Shown one piece after another: positions 48,114 through 58,740 of a DNA stretch of 64,000 nt. The notes beneath the pieces are model-generated. The model was not told the origin of the DNA. It was given only the letters and a program-made list of their open reading frames with translations, and did not search any database. Every line of letters starts with the position of its first letter. The first letter of the stretch is position 1. The stretch comes from Lutraria lutraria. Lineage: Eukaryota; Mollusca; Bivalvia; Venerida; Mactridae. Location of the stretch: positions 37,029,501-37,093,500 of the forward strand of contig OZ026842.1 of assembly GCA_964023205.1 (NCBI GenBank), in the 5' to 3' direction. The position numbers were made by a program, and so were the translations under genes.

Positions 48114-48517
48114 GTATTTGTACATTCTTACGACTGACTCCCGTCTCTAATGAAGAACCTATTTCAGTATTGGCAAAACATAAAGCATCCGTCAGACGCC
48201 AAGACCATTTTCATACAAATAATTCTATTTAAAACGTGACAATGTGCCAAGGAAAATAGCTTATTTACAAATCCGTCAGCGTCACTGTTGTGTTAACGTG
48301 ACATGATATTACATTACAACTGTATTCCCATTCGCAACCGTATAGGTTTTAGCACATTATTGTAAGTGTGATAGTAATATAACGAAGAAATCCAATTGAA
48401 AAAAGGGATTTCAACCGATTATTCAAGCGGATAAGGGTACCAGGGTTATATTAAGATGCTCATTTTGAAACCGTAGTGAATGTGTTTTTTTCTTGTGATC
48501 AAATAATTACAAAAAAA

Positions 48518-49905
48518 ACAAGAGTGCAAAATTTCACAAAATACGCCCGTCTAAAGGTTTGGGATACCATGAGTGGCAAGTTATATATCTTTTTTAAAAT
48601 AAGCAACATTTTATAAATATGACATGTAGCACCATACACATTTTTCATCGAAATCCAGACAGCCTTGTGATCTGAGAAATATATTAAACTCTTCCAGCAC
48701 ATTTGACAAGCACTGACAAGTGTCTGGGGCAATTATGCTGGTTATCGAACTTGACCGATATCTTGTGCCCAGAAATATATTTACACAGTCGGGTGAAGAT
48801 CGATTGGTAATCGGTCAACTTAGAGAGCAGACACTGTATCAAAGGGCATAACTCAAAAATGCATCGGGCGATATGGCTGGTTATCGATCTTGACCAAGAT
48901 CTTATGCCCATAAACATTTTCAATAAGTTTAATGAAGACTGATTGGTTGACTTAGAGGGTGGACACTGCATTTTTGGTCAATTGTCAATGTATCAAAGGG
49001 CATAACTCAGAAAAGCTAGGGACGATCGGGCTGATTATTTAATTTGAATGAGATGTCATGCCTATAAACATTTCAATCAAGTTTGGTGAGGATCCGAATA
49101 AAACTGATTGAATTAGTTAGAAACTGTTAACAAGTTTAGTAAAGATCAGATGAATACTATTTGAATTAGAGTCCGGACATTATGCTTAATGTTTAAAACA
49201 CATTTAGTCACCCTGCGAACCAGTTTTTTACCCTAAATAATGGTCTATGTCATCTAGATGCAACTTCTGACCAAGTCTGGTGAAGATCTGATGTACACTA
49301 TCTGAATAAGAGTCAGTATATCGTGTTGAATGTTGAAAATGCACTAAGTGACCATATGACATAGTTTTTTGACCCGATATGATCCATATTCGAACTTGAC
49401 CTAGATATCATCTAGATGCAACTTCTGACCAAGGTTGGTGAAGATCGGATGAATACTCTTTGAATAAGTGTCCGGACAACATGTTGAATGTTTGAAATGC
49501 ACTAAGGGACCATACGACCTAGTTTTTAAATCGGTATAACCCATAATCGAACTTTACCTAGATATCAACTAGGTGCAACTTCTGACCAAGGTTGGTGAAG
49601 ATCTGATTTACACTATCTGAATTAGAGTCAGTATATTGTGTTGAATTAAATTAGTGTCCGGACAACATGTTGAATGTTTAAAATGCACTTAGTGACCCTA
49701 TGACCTAGTTTTTAAATCGGCATAACTCCTATTCGAACTTGACCTAGATATCAACTAGATGCAATTTCTGACCAAGTTTGGTGAATATCTGATGTTCACT
49801 ATTTGAATTAGAGTCCGGACAATGTACTGGACGCCGCCGCCCGACAGCCCGCCATGGGGCTTCACATAATACGTCCCGTCCCGTCTTTGACGGGCGTATA
49901 AAAAG
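48518..49905 (+). mobile_element. 1.4-kb bivalve repeat with internal ~180-bp periods
   Basis: Near its edges are exact 11-bp inverted repeats, atacgcccgtc (48541-48551) and gacgggcgtat (49889-49899). The interior has four or more diverged units, each with gaacttgacctagatatcat, ctagatgcaacttctgacca, aggttggtgaagatcggatg, and tgtccggacaacatgttgaa. The right end has ggacgccgccgcccgacagc, then ccgtcccgtctttgacgggcg. From memory this is a high-copy bivalve element, possibly a MITE or satellite-like DNA element. It has no protein-coding capacity that I can support. Confidence 0.7.
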
Positions 49906-50133
49906 AAAATGCACAAACGTTTATCCAAATTTAGAAAATACGACCATGACCCGGTCAGACTATGAATCACGTTTATCACACTTTTAAAGTGAACATAAGA
50001 TGTAAGTATATTAGTTTCTACTTTCCGACAAACAAAGTTTGATGAGGGAATTCTGAAACTTATAGTCTGTCTACGGCTTTGTTATTATTTGTCTTTTTGT
50101 GTTTTAATAAAATAAATGTATACAATGCGGTAA
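49906..50133. other. Unassigned stretch
   Basis: I see nothing recognisable. Confidence 0.3.
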
Positions 50134-50232
50134 GACAATACATGGCTGACAATAAATGGCTGACAATACATGGCAGGCAATAAATGGCTGACAATACATG
50201 GCTGACAATACATGGCTGACAATACATGGCAG
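50134..50232 (+). repeat. 14-bp minisatellite, about 7 copies
   Basis: The unit gacaatacatggct is repeated about seven times, with aataaatggct and catggcagg variants. Because 14 is not a multiple of three, all three minus-strand frames stay open across the array (repeating Cys-Gln-Pro/Leu-Ser-Ala-like peptides). The three overlapping minus-strand frames of 72-77 codons are therefore repeat artefacts. Confidence 0.9.
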
Positions 50233-52120
50233 ATCCTTCCGCTTGAAACAAAAAAGAAAAACGACACGCAACACGCATTCGACTGACTGCGTGTAAATAT
50301 ACATTTTAAAGGTGACACCAGTAGATTTCATAATGGTCTCTGACGGGCGATTGCTTGGATCTCTCCGCTGTGACTTCGATGTCCATTCAGGACAAAACTT
50401 CTAGCTAGCTAGCTTAGGGATGTGAGGTATAAGTATCACAGGGGTCTTCTGCCGTCATTAAGCTGGAGAGATGATTATAAGGAAGGTAACAGACAAGTTA
50501 TTTGAGTTTAGGACCAACATCTAAATACAAAAGTATATCAAGAATAAACTAGATGTAATAAATAAATAAAAGGTAACATTTTAATTCGGTAGATGAAATG
50601 CTCAAATCATCATTTTTGTCGTGTTGCGCCTTCTACACTCATGGACAAAAACTGTCTTGTCCGCTGTACAAAAAAGGCAAGATCGATTTTGTGTGTAATA
50701 AATTGTTACTATAGGAATGAAGACGCAACGAGTAAATCCTGAACCGGTGTCAATTAACTCGGACAAGACTGTGTCCTTGTTAACATATTTCTAAAAGCTT
50801 ATTTTGCTATTTGAAGTGAAAACAAGACATACGGACCCCGTAAGCCTATGCCAATGCCAACATCTCAATAAAGCTTATCAGGCGAACATATGGCATTCTA
50901 AGGAGTATATTTATTGATGTGATAATCTAGAAGAAACTCTGCATTATGGCTGATGGAGAACTGTTTAACAGAAAATATTCCATTAATTTCAAACATGCCC
51001 TCCTATAATATATAAAAGAAATAATTATCAAAATATGAAAGTCCGTTCTGAAAAAGAGACAGTGTAATGTTTTACCGATCGATTCGTGAAGCTGCACTGT
51101 AGACGAATTTTTCAAACAACCATTTTTGGGAAAATATTATTAATTTACAAATATCGAACTTTAACGAATGTTCAGTCCCGTGGTATTCTAAAAATTGAAT
51201 TTCCAATTCCATTTACATATACACAGTTTTGAAATGATTTTTCTCAGAAAACCCATGTTCTTCTTTGTCTGAAATCGGTAACTCTAAACTAGACCTTACG
51301 TCACTTATTGTCACAGGAATATAAAACGATTCCTTACTTCCAGAAACGCAGGTGCAATAACGGCCAAAACTGCCTGACATACTAAATGAAGCCCTTCCTC
51401 CAGCACCGTATTGAAAGTATCAGCTAAATACCAATTCAGTTTGGAAGAAATCATTTTTGCCAATCTTATAAAAGCTATTTTAGCAACGCACGTGTTTTAC
51501 AGGCGTTTGGTTATGCATGCTGATCATGTGTATTCACAATATAAGAGTGCATTAGATCTTAACAGACGGGCACATGTTTCTACGGAAGTTAAAGCAAGTG
51601 TTCGCGGATATGGATGACAATAATGATAATTAGAGAACTTCGAAAGAAACTTTAAAAATGGTTTTGCGAATTTATATCACTTCAAGCTAATTATACTAGA
51701 GAAATGATATTGCCGTAAAAATGAAGAGCAAACATGTGTATTTACCCATTTATTTCTTTCACAAAAGGTGCAGCATGTTATGAACAACTTAATTCATCAT
51801 GTGTTCAATATTGTAAAGCACACGCTCGACAAAACCATTGAAACTGCAAAGTCCCTTGCAGAATTTGGCTGCCTACCTACCTACCAATATTGTGTGGTTG
51901 TTTTTGCGCAGTAGTTGTCGTATGGTCTTCAAGTTGTTTGTGATGATTATTATTTCATGGTACGGTATTTGTTGGTATTACCTATGCTAATCGTTTTAAA
52001 GACTGTGTTTTAATGAGGATAATGGGCTTGTGGTCGTTGTTTGGTAGGTACGCAGTTCAGCGAGGGTCTGTATTTTATGTAGCCGCTATTGCAAATTCTT
52101 GGTTCATGCTTTTCTGGCGT
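50233..52120. other. Unassigned stretch
   Basis: I see no supported gene or repeat. A short ctagctagctagct run occurs near 50401. Confidence 0.3.
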
Positions 52121-52121
52121 T

Positions 52122-52285
52122 ATAAGGCAAATAATTTCGCACAAAGCAGTTATTTGGGATATTATGTATACATGTAGCTGTGACTGGAAATGCAGGAGAT
52201 GCGATGTTCGGTTTATGGCCATTTTGCTAGCGTTCTTTTTTTAAGGCAAATAATTTCGCACAAAGCATTCTTTGGGGTATTAGGT
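52122..52285 (+). repeat. Local direct duplication (aaggcaaataatttcgcaca)
   Basis: The block aaggcaaataatttcgcaca, then aagca, occurs at about 52125 and again at about 52235, each followed by a related ttnggggtattaggtat-like sequence and preceded by a gcgtt-containing run. The period is about 110 bases, with divergence between copies. Confidence 0.65.
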
Positions 52286-52865
52286 ATTGTTTTACAAATC
52301 AAACACTTAAAGATAATGCTGATAATTAAGTGTACCTTACCTGATGTTTAAGCCAGATGTCATTTGTGTCGACCTTTAATCGATGATATTCACTTGTTTG
52401 ACCATTTGACCAGATGTGATTTACAAATTCTTCCAATTTGCTATGTAATGATACAAATTATACATGCTAGACACAAATTAGCAAGAATCAAAAGGCAATT
52501 GACACAATCTGATACTCCAGTCAGCGGCTCAGTTGGAAAAGAAAATCAAAATTGCCAATCTATGTACTGGAAGAATGTATAGACGGTGTGTAGCATCTGT
52601 ATTCTGTATAATATACATGTGCCACAGGGTATGTTTCTCTGAACGCGACACATTTCTATTTTCCACCACGACTTTGTTTCTTAACATTATTCTATATGAC
52701 ACAAACATATTCTCCATTGCAGACATTATTACAGGCAAACGGGCAAACAATGTATTTGAAATAACAAGATCCGTGGCTTGAACCCCAAGCGTAATACCAG
52801 TCTGACATTATTGATAGTGTTTTGAAATTTACATTAATCTAATAAATTATCATTCTATACACACA
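52286..52865. other. Unassigned stretch
   Basis: There is no supported gene. Short open frames on both strands (52364-52781) have no family resemblance. Confidence 0.3.
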
Positions 52866-53195
52866 TTAAAGTCCCATAAGCTTATAAATGTATTGGTCTT
52901 AATAGGTCCTGCGTGTTCTATAACAGAGGAATCCGGTGTGTTTTTCTCCCGTGCATACTTTATAGCAAGAAAAAATGTTTAGTATTTTTTTCAATATCCT
53001 GAGTTTTCCCGCAGTCATGCTATGCACACGTGATAAAGTGACGTCACAAGCTCTACATATTTCGAAATCACAGTGAAATGAGTGTTTTCAGACGAAAAAG
53101 GGCTTGTTACTACGGTAATAATTATCTTGGGATAATATCAGCAATTAAATGTTTTTGCATACATTTTTCTTCAGCAAAAAGCTAATGGGGCTTTA
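52866..53195 (-). mobile_element. TA-flanked MITE, copy 3 (AAGYCCCATAAGCTT family), internally deleted
   Basis: The ends TAAAGTCCCATAAGCTTATA and agctaatggggctttaag are flanked by TA. Shared core sequences are gtattggtcttaataggtcc, gaggaatccggtgtgttttt, cccgcagtcatgctatgcac, and TGACGTCA at 53039-53046. Compared with 42702-43084, about 50 bases are missing around the ttcaatat...gaaataaatac centre. Confidence 0.85.
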
Positions 53196-56062
53196 AGTAT
53201 CAATAGTAGCCAATTCAAACTGAATTTCCTGTTTGGGTTATGTACAACTTTTTTAAGTGTTCGTCTCATGTGTTTTCCTCGTTAATATAAGAACTTCATG
53301 ACACTTAGTCCTCCACCATATGTGTTTAACGGTGAAATAATTACGGAATGAGATGTACAATGTTTGGCAGAAGTACAAACTGTTCGATTGTTTGTAAAAT
53401 GCGTATAAACATGCAGGGAGCGAGAAACCTTTGTTTTCAAAATGTACACATTAAGAACTATTCTGTATTTAATACACTGAATGACATGCTGTATAAATGG
53501 TCATGTTCGAGTCCGCATTTTTTCGCGAACATTTCTTCTAGTGTAAATTCCTACCACACAAACGGTGTTTGTTGTATATCATCAATGATCATTACGACCG
53601 TCGAAAAATCGATTTTCGCAAACATTTAAGAACCCGAAAAGCACAGAGTTACAGATTCGCGGGAAAAATAGAACACGCGATTATGTCCATTGGTACAGAA
53701 CTGCAAATAAATTATGTTCCGTTTACGTCTATTTAGTACGGTATAAAGGAAAACTGTAACATGAATAATATGATGACATTTTCTATTATACGTAATGTCA
53801 ATCACCGACTTCTACTGACATTTTGGTCATTACCAAATACATCTAAAGAACAATTTAGTGTCTATTCTAATTAAATATTTTTCTTTCTCACGAACTCATG
53901 AATCCAATGTTGTGCTAAACAAACGCTCCTCTCTTCCAAGATATATTAACCGCCATAATGGGGCCACTACATTATAAGTCCAGTCAATAAACTCCGTCTG
54001 AGCAATGTTCTTATTGCCTGATATTACGCGGTTCGTAAATTATCCTTCGTAAACGGAGTCACTTTTTACGGTGATTCATGACAAGTAGCAATCTAAAACA
54101 TTATAATTGTAAACACTTTTCACATAACAACCCCGCTTTGATTCCATTATATTCGTCAAACCATTATCGTGAAAATTTTCGGAGAGGCTCCACGATCTAT
54201 TTTGTCTCGGAAAATAGTCTTTAGATATGTCATTGTCCCTAGGCGCTTAGCTAAATATCTTCGTTCATATTAACCGAATGGGCTATAGTTATAGCGTAGA
54301 CTGTGAATTATCAGTTAGATGTTCGTAATTACACTCTTTGCCATTTGTTAAATGCATTGCCAGATACACGTTATCATAAAATTTTAAACGAACAAAACGT
54401 TTACGAACAATCCTACAACATTGACTATTACAATTTCTTTTTGACGATATTTACATACAATTTGAAGTTATAACATTCAAGATACCCAAAACAACCCGAG
54501 TATTTAGATTTTCAATGAAATCACGATAAGAATGAAGGATTTCATTTGTTTACCACTTCAAGAATAAAAACAAATTTAAATAATAAAGGTTAAAAGTCGT
54601 TTTTTCAACATTATTTCCGTTCTATGTTTTGAGTATGTGTTATGTTCAAGCATAATGTGATCAATGAGGAAGTACTGCCCATTATATATGTACAAAACCA
54701 TTCAAGTTTTCTGACAGAAGAACGAATTATTCATAACACTGCTAATCGTTTAAACATAACCATGTAACCATGGTTATCTGAAAGCTTCGACAACTGTCAC
54801 GACATTTCAAAAATAAGCGGAGAACACTTTGGATAATGAAAAGATTACTATTTCATGACATTCCTATTGTACCATTTAACCGTTTATTTCAGCAAGGCTT
54901 ATTGCTTGTTTGTGTAGCCTGCTAGTACATATACAGAGTTTAACTGAAACGTTACATAGTCAATATCATTGCAGATTGTAACTTTAAGTCATGTGAACGA
55001 AGAGAGTCGTAACTAAGTTCAAGAATTTGTGACTCGACCCTTTAGCAATACATTTCATATTTTAAATGTTTGTACCATGTTATATAAAAATTAAACATGA
55101 TGTTACGGCTTTCTACAATAAAAGCCATACTACGACAACTCATTGTCGGTTATATCTTTTAAAGCTACAAGCTTCTCCAGTCTCCATCACCACGACACAC
55201 ATAAAAAGAAAGCAACAAAATATGTTCAAATATGGTTAATATTTAGTCTTTCCCCCTTTGAAATGAAGTAGTTAATTTGTTGTTTGTAAAAAATGAACGG
55301 AACTTCAGATTGAAATTAGAAATTCACATCACTGTTAACGTGCAAACATGTTCTAAGAGCTTTGATATTATTACAAAATTCTAGTTCGTGTGATGTTTTT
55401 GTTAGCATGAAATATAATTATGTAGCACATCTGAATTCACGCGTAAGTATACATATGTAAATATTTGTTACGACTTATAACGTTCATAGATATTTCTTTT
55501 CTTTAAATCCAAGCATCTGATTTGGAGATGAAATAAATAAACTCAGAATACAACCTGATTTTATCATTTATTGCCTGTTTCCTCTTAATGTTAACAAATA
55601 AGCTGCATGTTAATCATTAATCTGAAGATTAACATTCCCAAGTCTTAGCTCCTGTACATGACAATATTTCAGTGAACAAGATTCAGAGAAATTTTGCAAA
55701 ACCAATGAACATGTTTCGTACTAATCATAAGTCTCATCCAGTCTAATATATTTAATCATTTCAGACCTTACGAGGTAAAACCATTCGTTGCAGTGCTTTT
55801 GTTCAGCTTATACATTCGAAGCAGATGATTTGCACAATCTTAAGATATTCCGAATTGACAAGATAATGAGAACAGAATAGATCAAATTTTATCACAGTAA
55901 ATCACTCGCTCTGTCATCGCAATATGCTACCAATAACGTATCACCATTTACAATTAAATCTTGAATGTCAAATACACCGCTCCTAGGTTATAGATTTTTC
56001 TTCATCGTATTACATTGTACCTGTAATGCCATTCGCATCAGCGTTGTAACTGAAGAGTAAAT
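53196..56062. other. Intergenic region upstream of the receptor gene
   Basis: No element or coding exon can be supported. A 5' non-coding exon for the receptor gene may lie somewhere here or beyond, because an acceptor-like sequence precedes its second ATG. I cannot place that exon or a promoter. Confidence 0.35.
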
Positions 56063-56097
56063 ATGTTTGGTACTGTCAAGATCATAGGTACATTGCT

Positions 56098-56115
56098 TTT
56101 TCATTTTTATTTCAG
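56098..56115 (+). promoter_or_regulatory. Putative splice acceptor before the receptor start
   Basis: The tract ttttcatttttatttcag ends in AG at 56115, one base before the ATG at 56117. Its pyrimidine richness and position fit a 5'-UTR intron, a common arrangement for GPCR genes with otherwise uninterrupted coding regions. If it is used, translation starts at MAHFDGDN. Confidence 0.55.
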
Positions 56116-56116
56116 C

Positions 56117-57289
56117 ATGGCACATTTTGATGGAGATAATATAACAACTACCGTTTCCTCAACACTAACATCATCCAATGTAACCAACGCACATGGCGCT
56201 CATGTTCCTCACCCAATTACTGAATTCTTAGAACAGTATATAATTCCGGTAATATGCATATTCGGAATACTGGGAAATACACTGTCCTCTGTTGTGTTTC
56301 TTCAGAAGCCTTTACGAAAGAGTTCTTGTAGCATCTTCCTGACTGCTAGAGGATTTTCAGACAACGGAACTTTGGCAACGCTACTCATCATTTGGATTTC
56401 ACGTACATTTCAACTACAGTTAGGAGCAGTTGAAGGGTCGTGTCAAATAATTATATTCCTGACGTATGTTTGTGGATGTATATCAGTATGGCTGGTGGTG
56501 TTTGTGACATTGGAAAACTATGTTCGTATCTGCCGACCATTCATTGTAAATCGGGTATGCACTGTGACAATCGCTCAAATAGTGGTGTGTGTTTTATGCC
56601 TCATTGCCATGTGTATATATAATTTTCCGTTCTGGGCAATGAGTGCGAAAACTTGCGGCGTGCATTTGGATCACCATAGTATTGTTCAGGTGCTCATTTA
56701 TGTTGACACTATAATAACATTAGTTGTTCCTTTGATATGCATTATTTGTCTGATAACAGCAATCGTTTGTGACCTAATCAAATCATACAACAGAAGGAGC
56801 CGATTGCGGGCTCCCACGGCTACGCGAGTCAAGAATCCAATGGCCAAGGTGACCAAAATGTTGTTCGCGGTAACAATATCGTTCTTTTGCCTCAATTTAC
56901 CATCCCACATTAACAGACTCAGAGTAATGATATCGTCTTTAGTAAACGAGGACAGGCAATCTAGTGGATATTCATTGGATGAAGCGATCGGACAAATTAC
57001 ATTGATTATTTACTATTTATCTCTGTCTATAAATGTCGTCGTTTATATTGTGTTTGGAAGCCGTTTCCGCAAAGTACTTAGGCAGATGTTCTGTCAAATC
57101 AACGCTTGGAAATGGTCGCCCACACGAAACAAAGCTCATGATGGTGCAGAGGTCTCAAGTAGAATGAATAAATCCCATCCCGAGGTTACAAAACAAACAC
57201 TCGGAATAAAGATAGCACTAACAGTGACATGTAATGAAAAAGACATACATGTTTCAGAAACGGCCCCCCTTAAGGAGCCGGACGTCTGA
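56117..57289 (+). CDS. Rhodopsin-class (class A) peptide-type GPCR, orphan
   Basis: This is a seven-helix receptor of 390 residues from the ATG at 56117, or 408 from the upstream ATG at 56063. I prefer 56117 because ttttcatttttatttcag lies immediately before it, a strong splice acceptor, and the extra 18 residues are mostly the translated pyrimidine tract. Numbering from 56063: N-glycosylation sites NIT (26) and NVT (39); TM1 about 59-81 with GN at 71-72; TM2 about 88-112 with SDNGTLA; TM3 about 127-152, beginning at Cys127, which should pair with Cys198; TM4 166-191; TM5 207-236; TM6 262-288 with CLNLP where CWxP is usual; TM7 309-330 with NVVVY for NPxxY. DRY is replaced by ENY (151-153). 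The architecture fits the FMRFamide/TRH-receptor-like groups expanded in molluscs. It should sit in the plasma membrane and signal through G proteins; the ligand is unknown. The coding part is one exon, intact, ending TGA at 57287-57289. Confidence 0.9.
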   Translation: MAHFDGDNITTTVSSTLTSSNVTNAHGAHVPHPITEFLEQYIIPVICIFGILGNTLSSVVFLQKPLRKSSCSIFLTARGFSDNGTLATLLIIWISRTFQLQLGAVEGSCQIIIFLTYVCGCISVWLVVFVTLENYVRICRPFIVNRVCTVTIAQIVVCVLCLIAMCIYNFPFWAMSAKTCGVHLDHHSIVQVLIYVDTIITLVVPLICIICLITAIVCDLIKSYNRRSRLRAPTATRVKNPMAKVTKMLFAVTISFFCLNLPSHINRLRVMISSLVNEDRQSSGYSLDEAIGQITLIIYYLSLSINVVVYIVFGSRFRKVLRQMFCQINAWKWSPTRNKAHDGAEVSSRMNKSHPEVTKQTLGIKIALTVTCNEKDIHVSETAPLKEPDV

Positions 57290-58495
57290 GTTAGAGGGAT
57301 TCTTAATTTAATCTAGCAAGATAAAATATAATATTTTGTGGTAACGCGTTGTTTCTCAATCGGAACATTGTTAAAAAAGCATATGTCAAAATTATTGCGG
57401 TTTAAATATTGTAAAGTATTATTAATCAAATTGAATTCAATAGGTTTGAATATCTCCAGTGCTTCTAATGGAAGCAAATAAGCAATCGCCAAAGCTGGTT
57501 GTGTGGTTTAGGACTTTCAACATTATTGGCAATCGCTGTTGTATATTTAGATCATACATGTGACGATGACGGGACTTTAGGGCTTCACAGTGTCTGATAG
57601 ATGACGAGATATATATAACAAAGTTGTTTAGGTTCGATCCTTTGACGATAATTGACCCTAACAAGTGGATTATGTAATAGTGCTACATACTTTACTATCG
57701 CAAGTAACTACGTTGTTCAAATGGATTGCTTGAATCGGAAATACCCTAGCTCCGATACCTTCAACCAAATCGTCGCACACACGGTTCAGACGACTCAAAC
57801 GGCGATATCCATAAACCTAACGTGCTTGCAACTTACCAATGCGGAATGGTCGATGGTGTTGGTACTACATGTAAAGTCTCAGCTGATATGAAGATTCCAC
57901 ACGTGTCCGTTACACTAACTATTAACTTGATAAGGTTAATTACACAGTCCAGAGTATTATACTATATTCTATCCGAAGTGGCAATCGTATAAAATGTCTA
58001 TGCTTTTCAAATTGTATTTTGAGTACTATTTTGTATAATTAGTGTATTGTGTTGGATAAATATATACGTGTACGTATCCTGTATGTTTTACTTGTTACAT
58101 GTTTGGACTTTTCATTGTGGTATGATATTCATAAAACTTTAAAGTAAAAAGATGTATTTTTGTTATCATAATGTCTAGAATAATTATGAAGTAAAACCCA
58201 GAAGGAATAGAAGATAGACAATGGGCTTACGGACAAAATTAGTGATAAAGGGAATAGACGCCAACTTTATGTTTACATAGAAAATCTGAAACTCCTTTAA
58301 TTTGAAAATGATTATACGAAAATAACAAAACAAAACAAGATATGCCAAGGATATGTTTATTTACATGCTCTGTTCCTAACATTTCCTAAAGCAAATTTAG
58401 CTGTGCAGAAAAACAAAACGTGACCAATTCATAAGAAATATACCACAATGCATTAAACATTTAGATGTTCTTCATAAATATAATTCAAAACACGT
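57290..58495. other. Receptor 3' flank, no recognisable feature
   Basis: This probably contains the receptor 3' UTR, but no canonical AATAAA signal could be found close to the stop by eye. Short open frames (57437-57664 minus, 57652-57891 plus) have no family resemblance. Confidence 0.3.
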
Positions 58496-58740
58496 TAAAG
58501 CCCCGTTAGCATTTTGGATGTTAAAATTAAATTATTGTAGGTCGTATCTAACCTGGAAAGTTGTCTTTAAAAAGTTGTTTTTTAAATTACGGAATACATG
58601 TAGACATATGGCACGATATTTTTCAATGATATTGCAAAAAAATAAGAAAAAGCATCTGACAACATTTGTACGAGATGTGACTAAAGACAGACATTGTGTA
58701 AATATTGTTTTAGAGAATATAAAATATATATCATGATATA
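58496..58740 (+). mobile_element. Possible diverged relic of the AAGYCCCATAAGCTT MITE family
   Basis: It starts TTAAAGCCCCGTTAGCATTT, close to the family end, and contains atttttcaatgatattgcaa followed by aaaaataag, like the family core. The opposite end and the TGACGTCA site are not evident. A 72-codon open frame at 58518-58736 overlaps it and is not considered a gene. Confidence 0.4.

Noticed and set aside
50060..50331. Three overlapping 72-77 codon minus frames with repeated Cys/Gln/Pro/Leu/Ser peptides
   Set aside because: They are produced by the 14-bp tandem repeat in all three frames.
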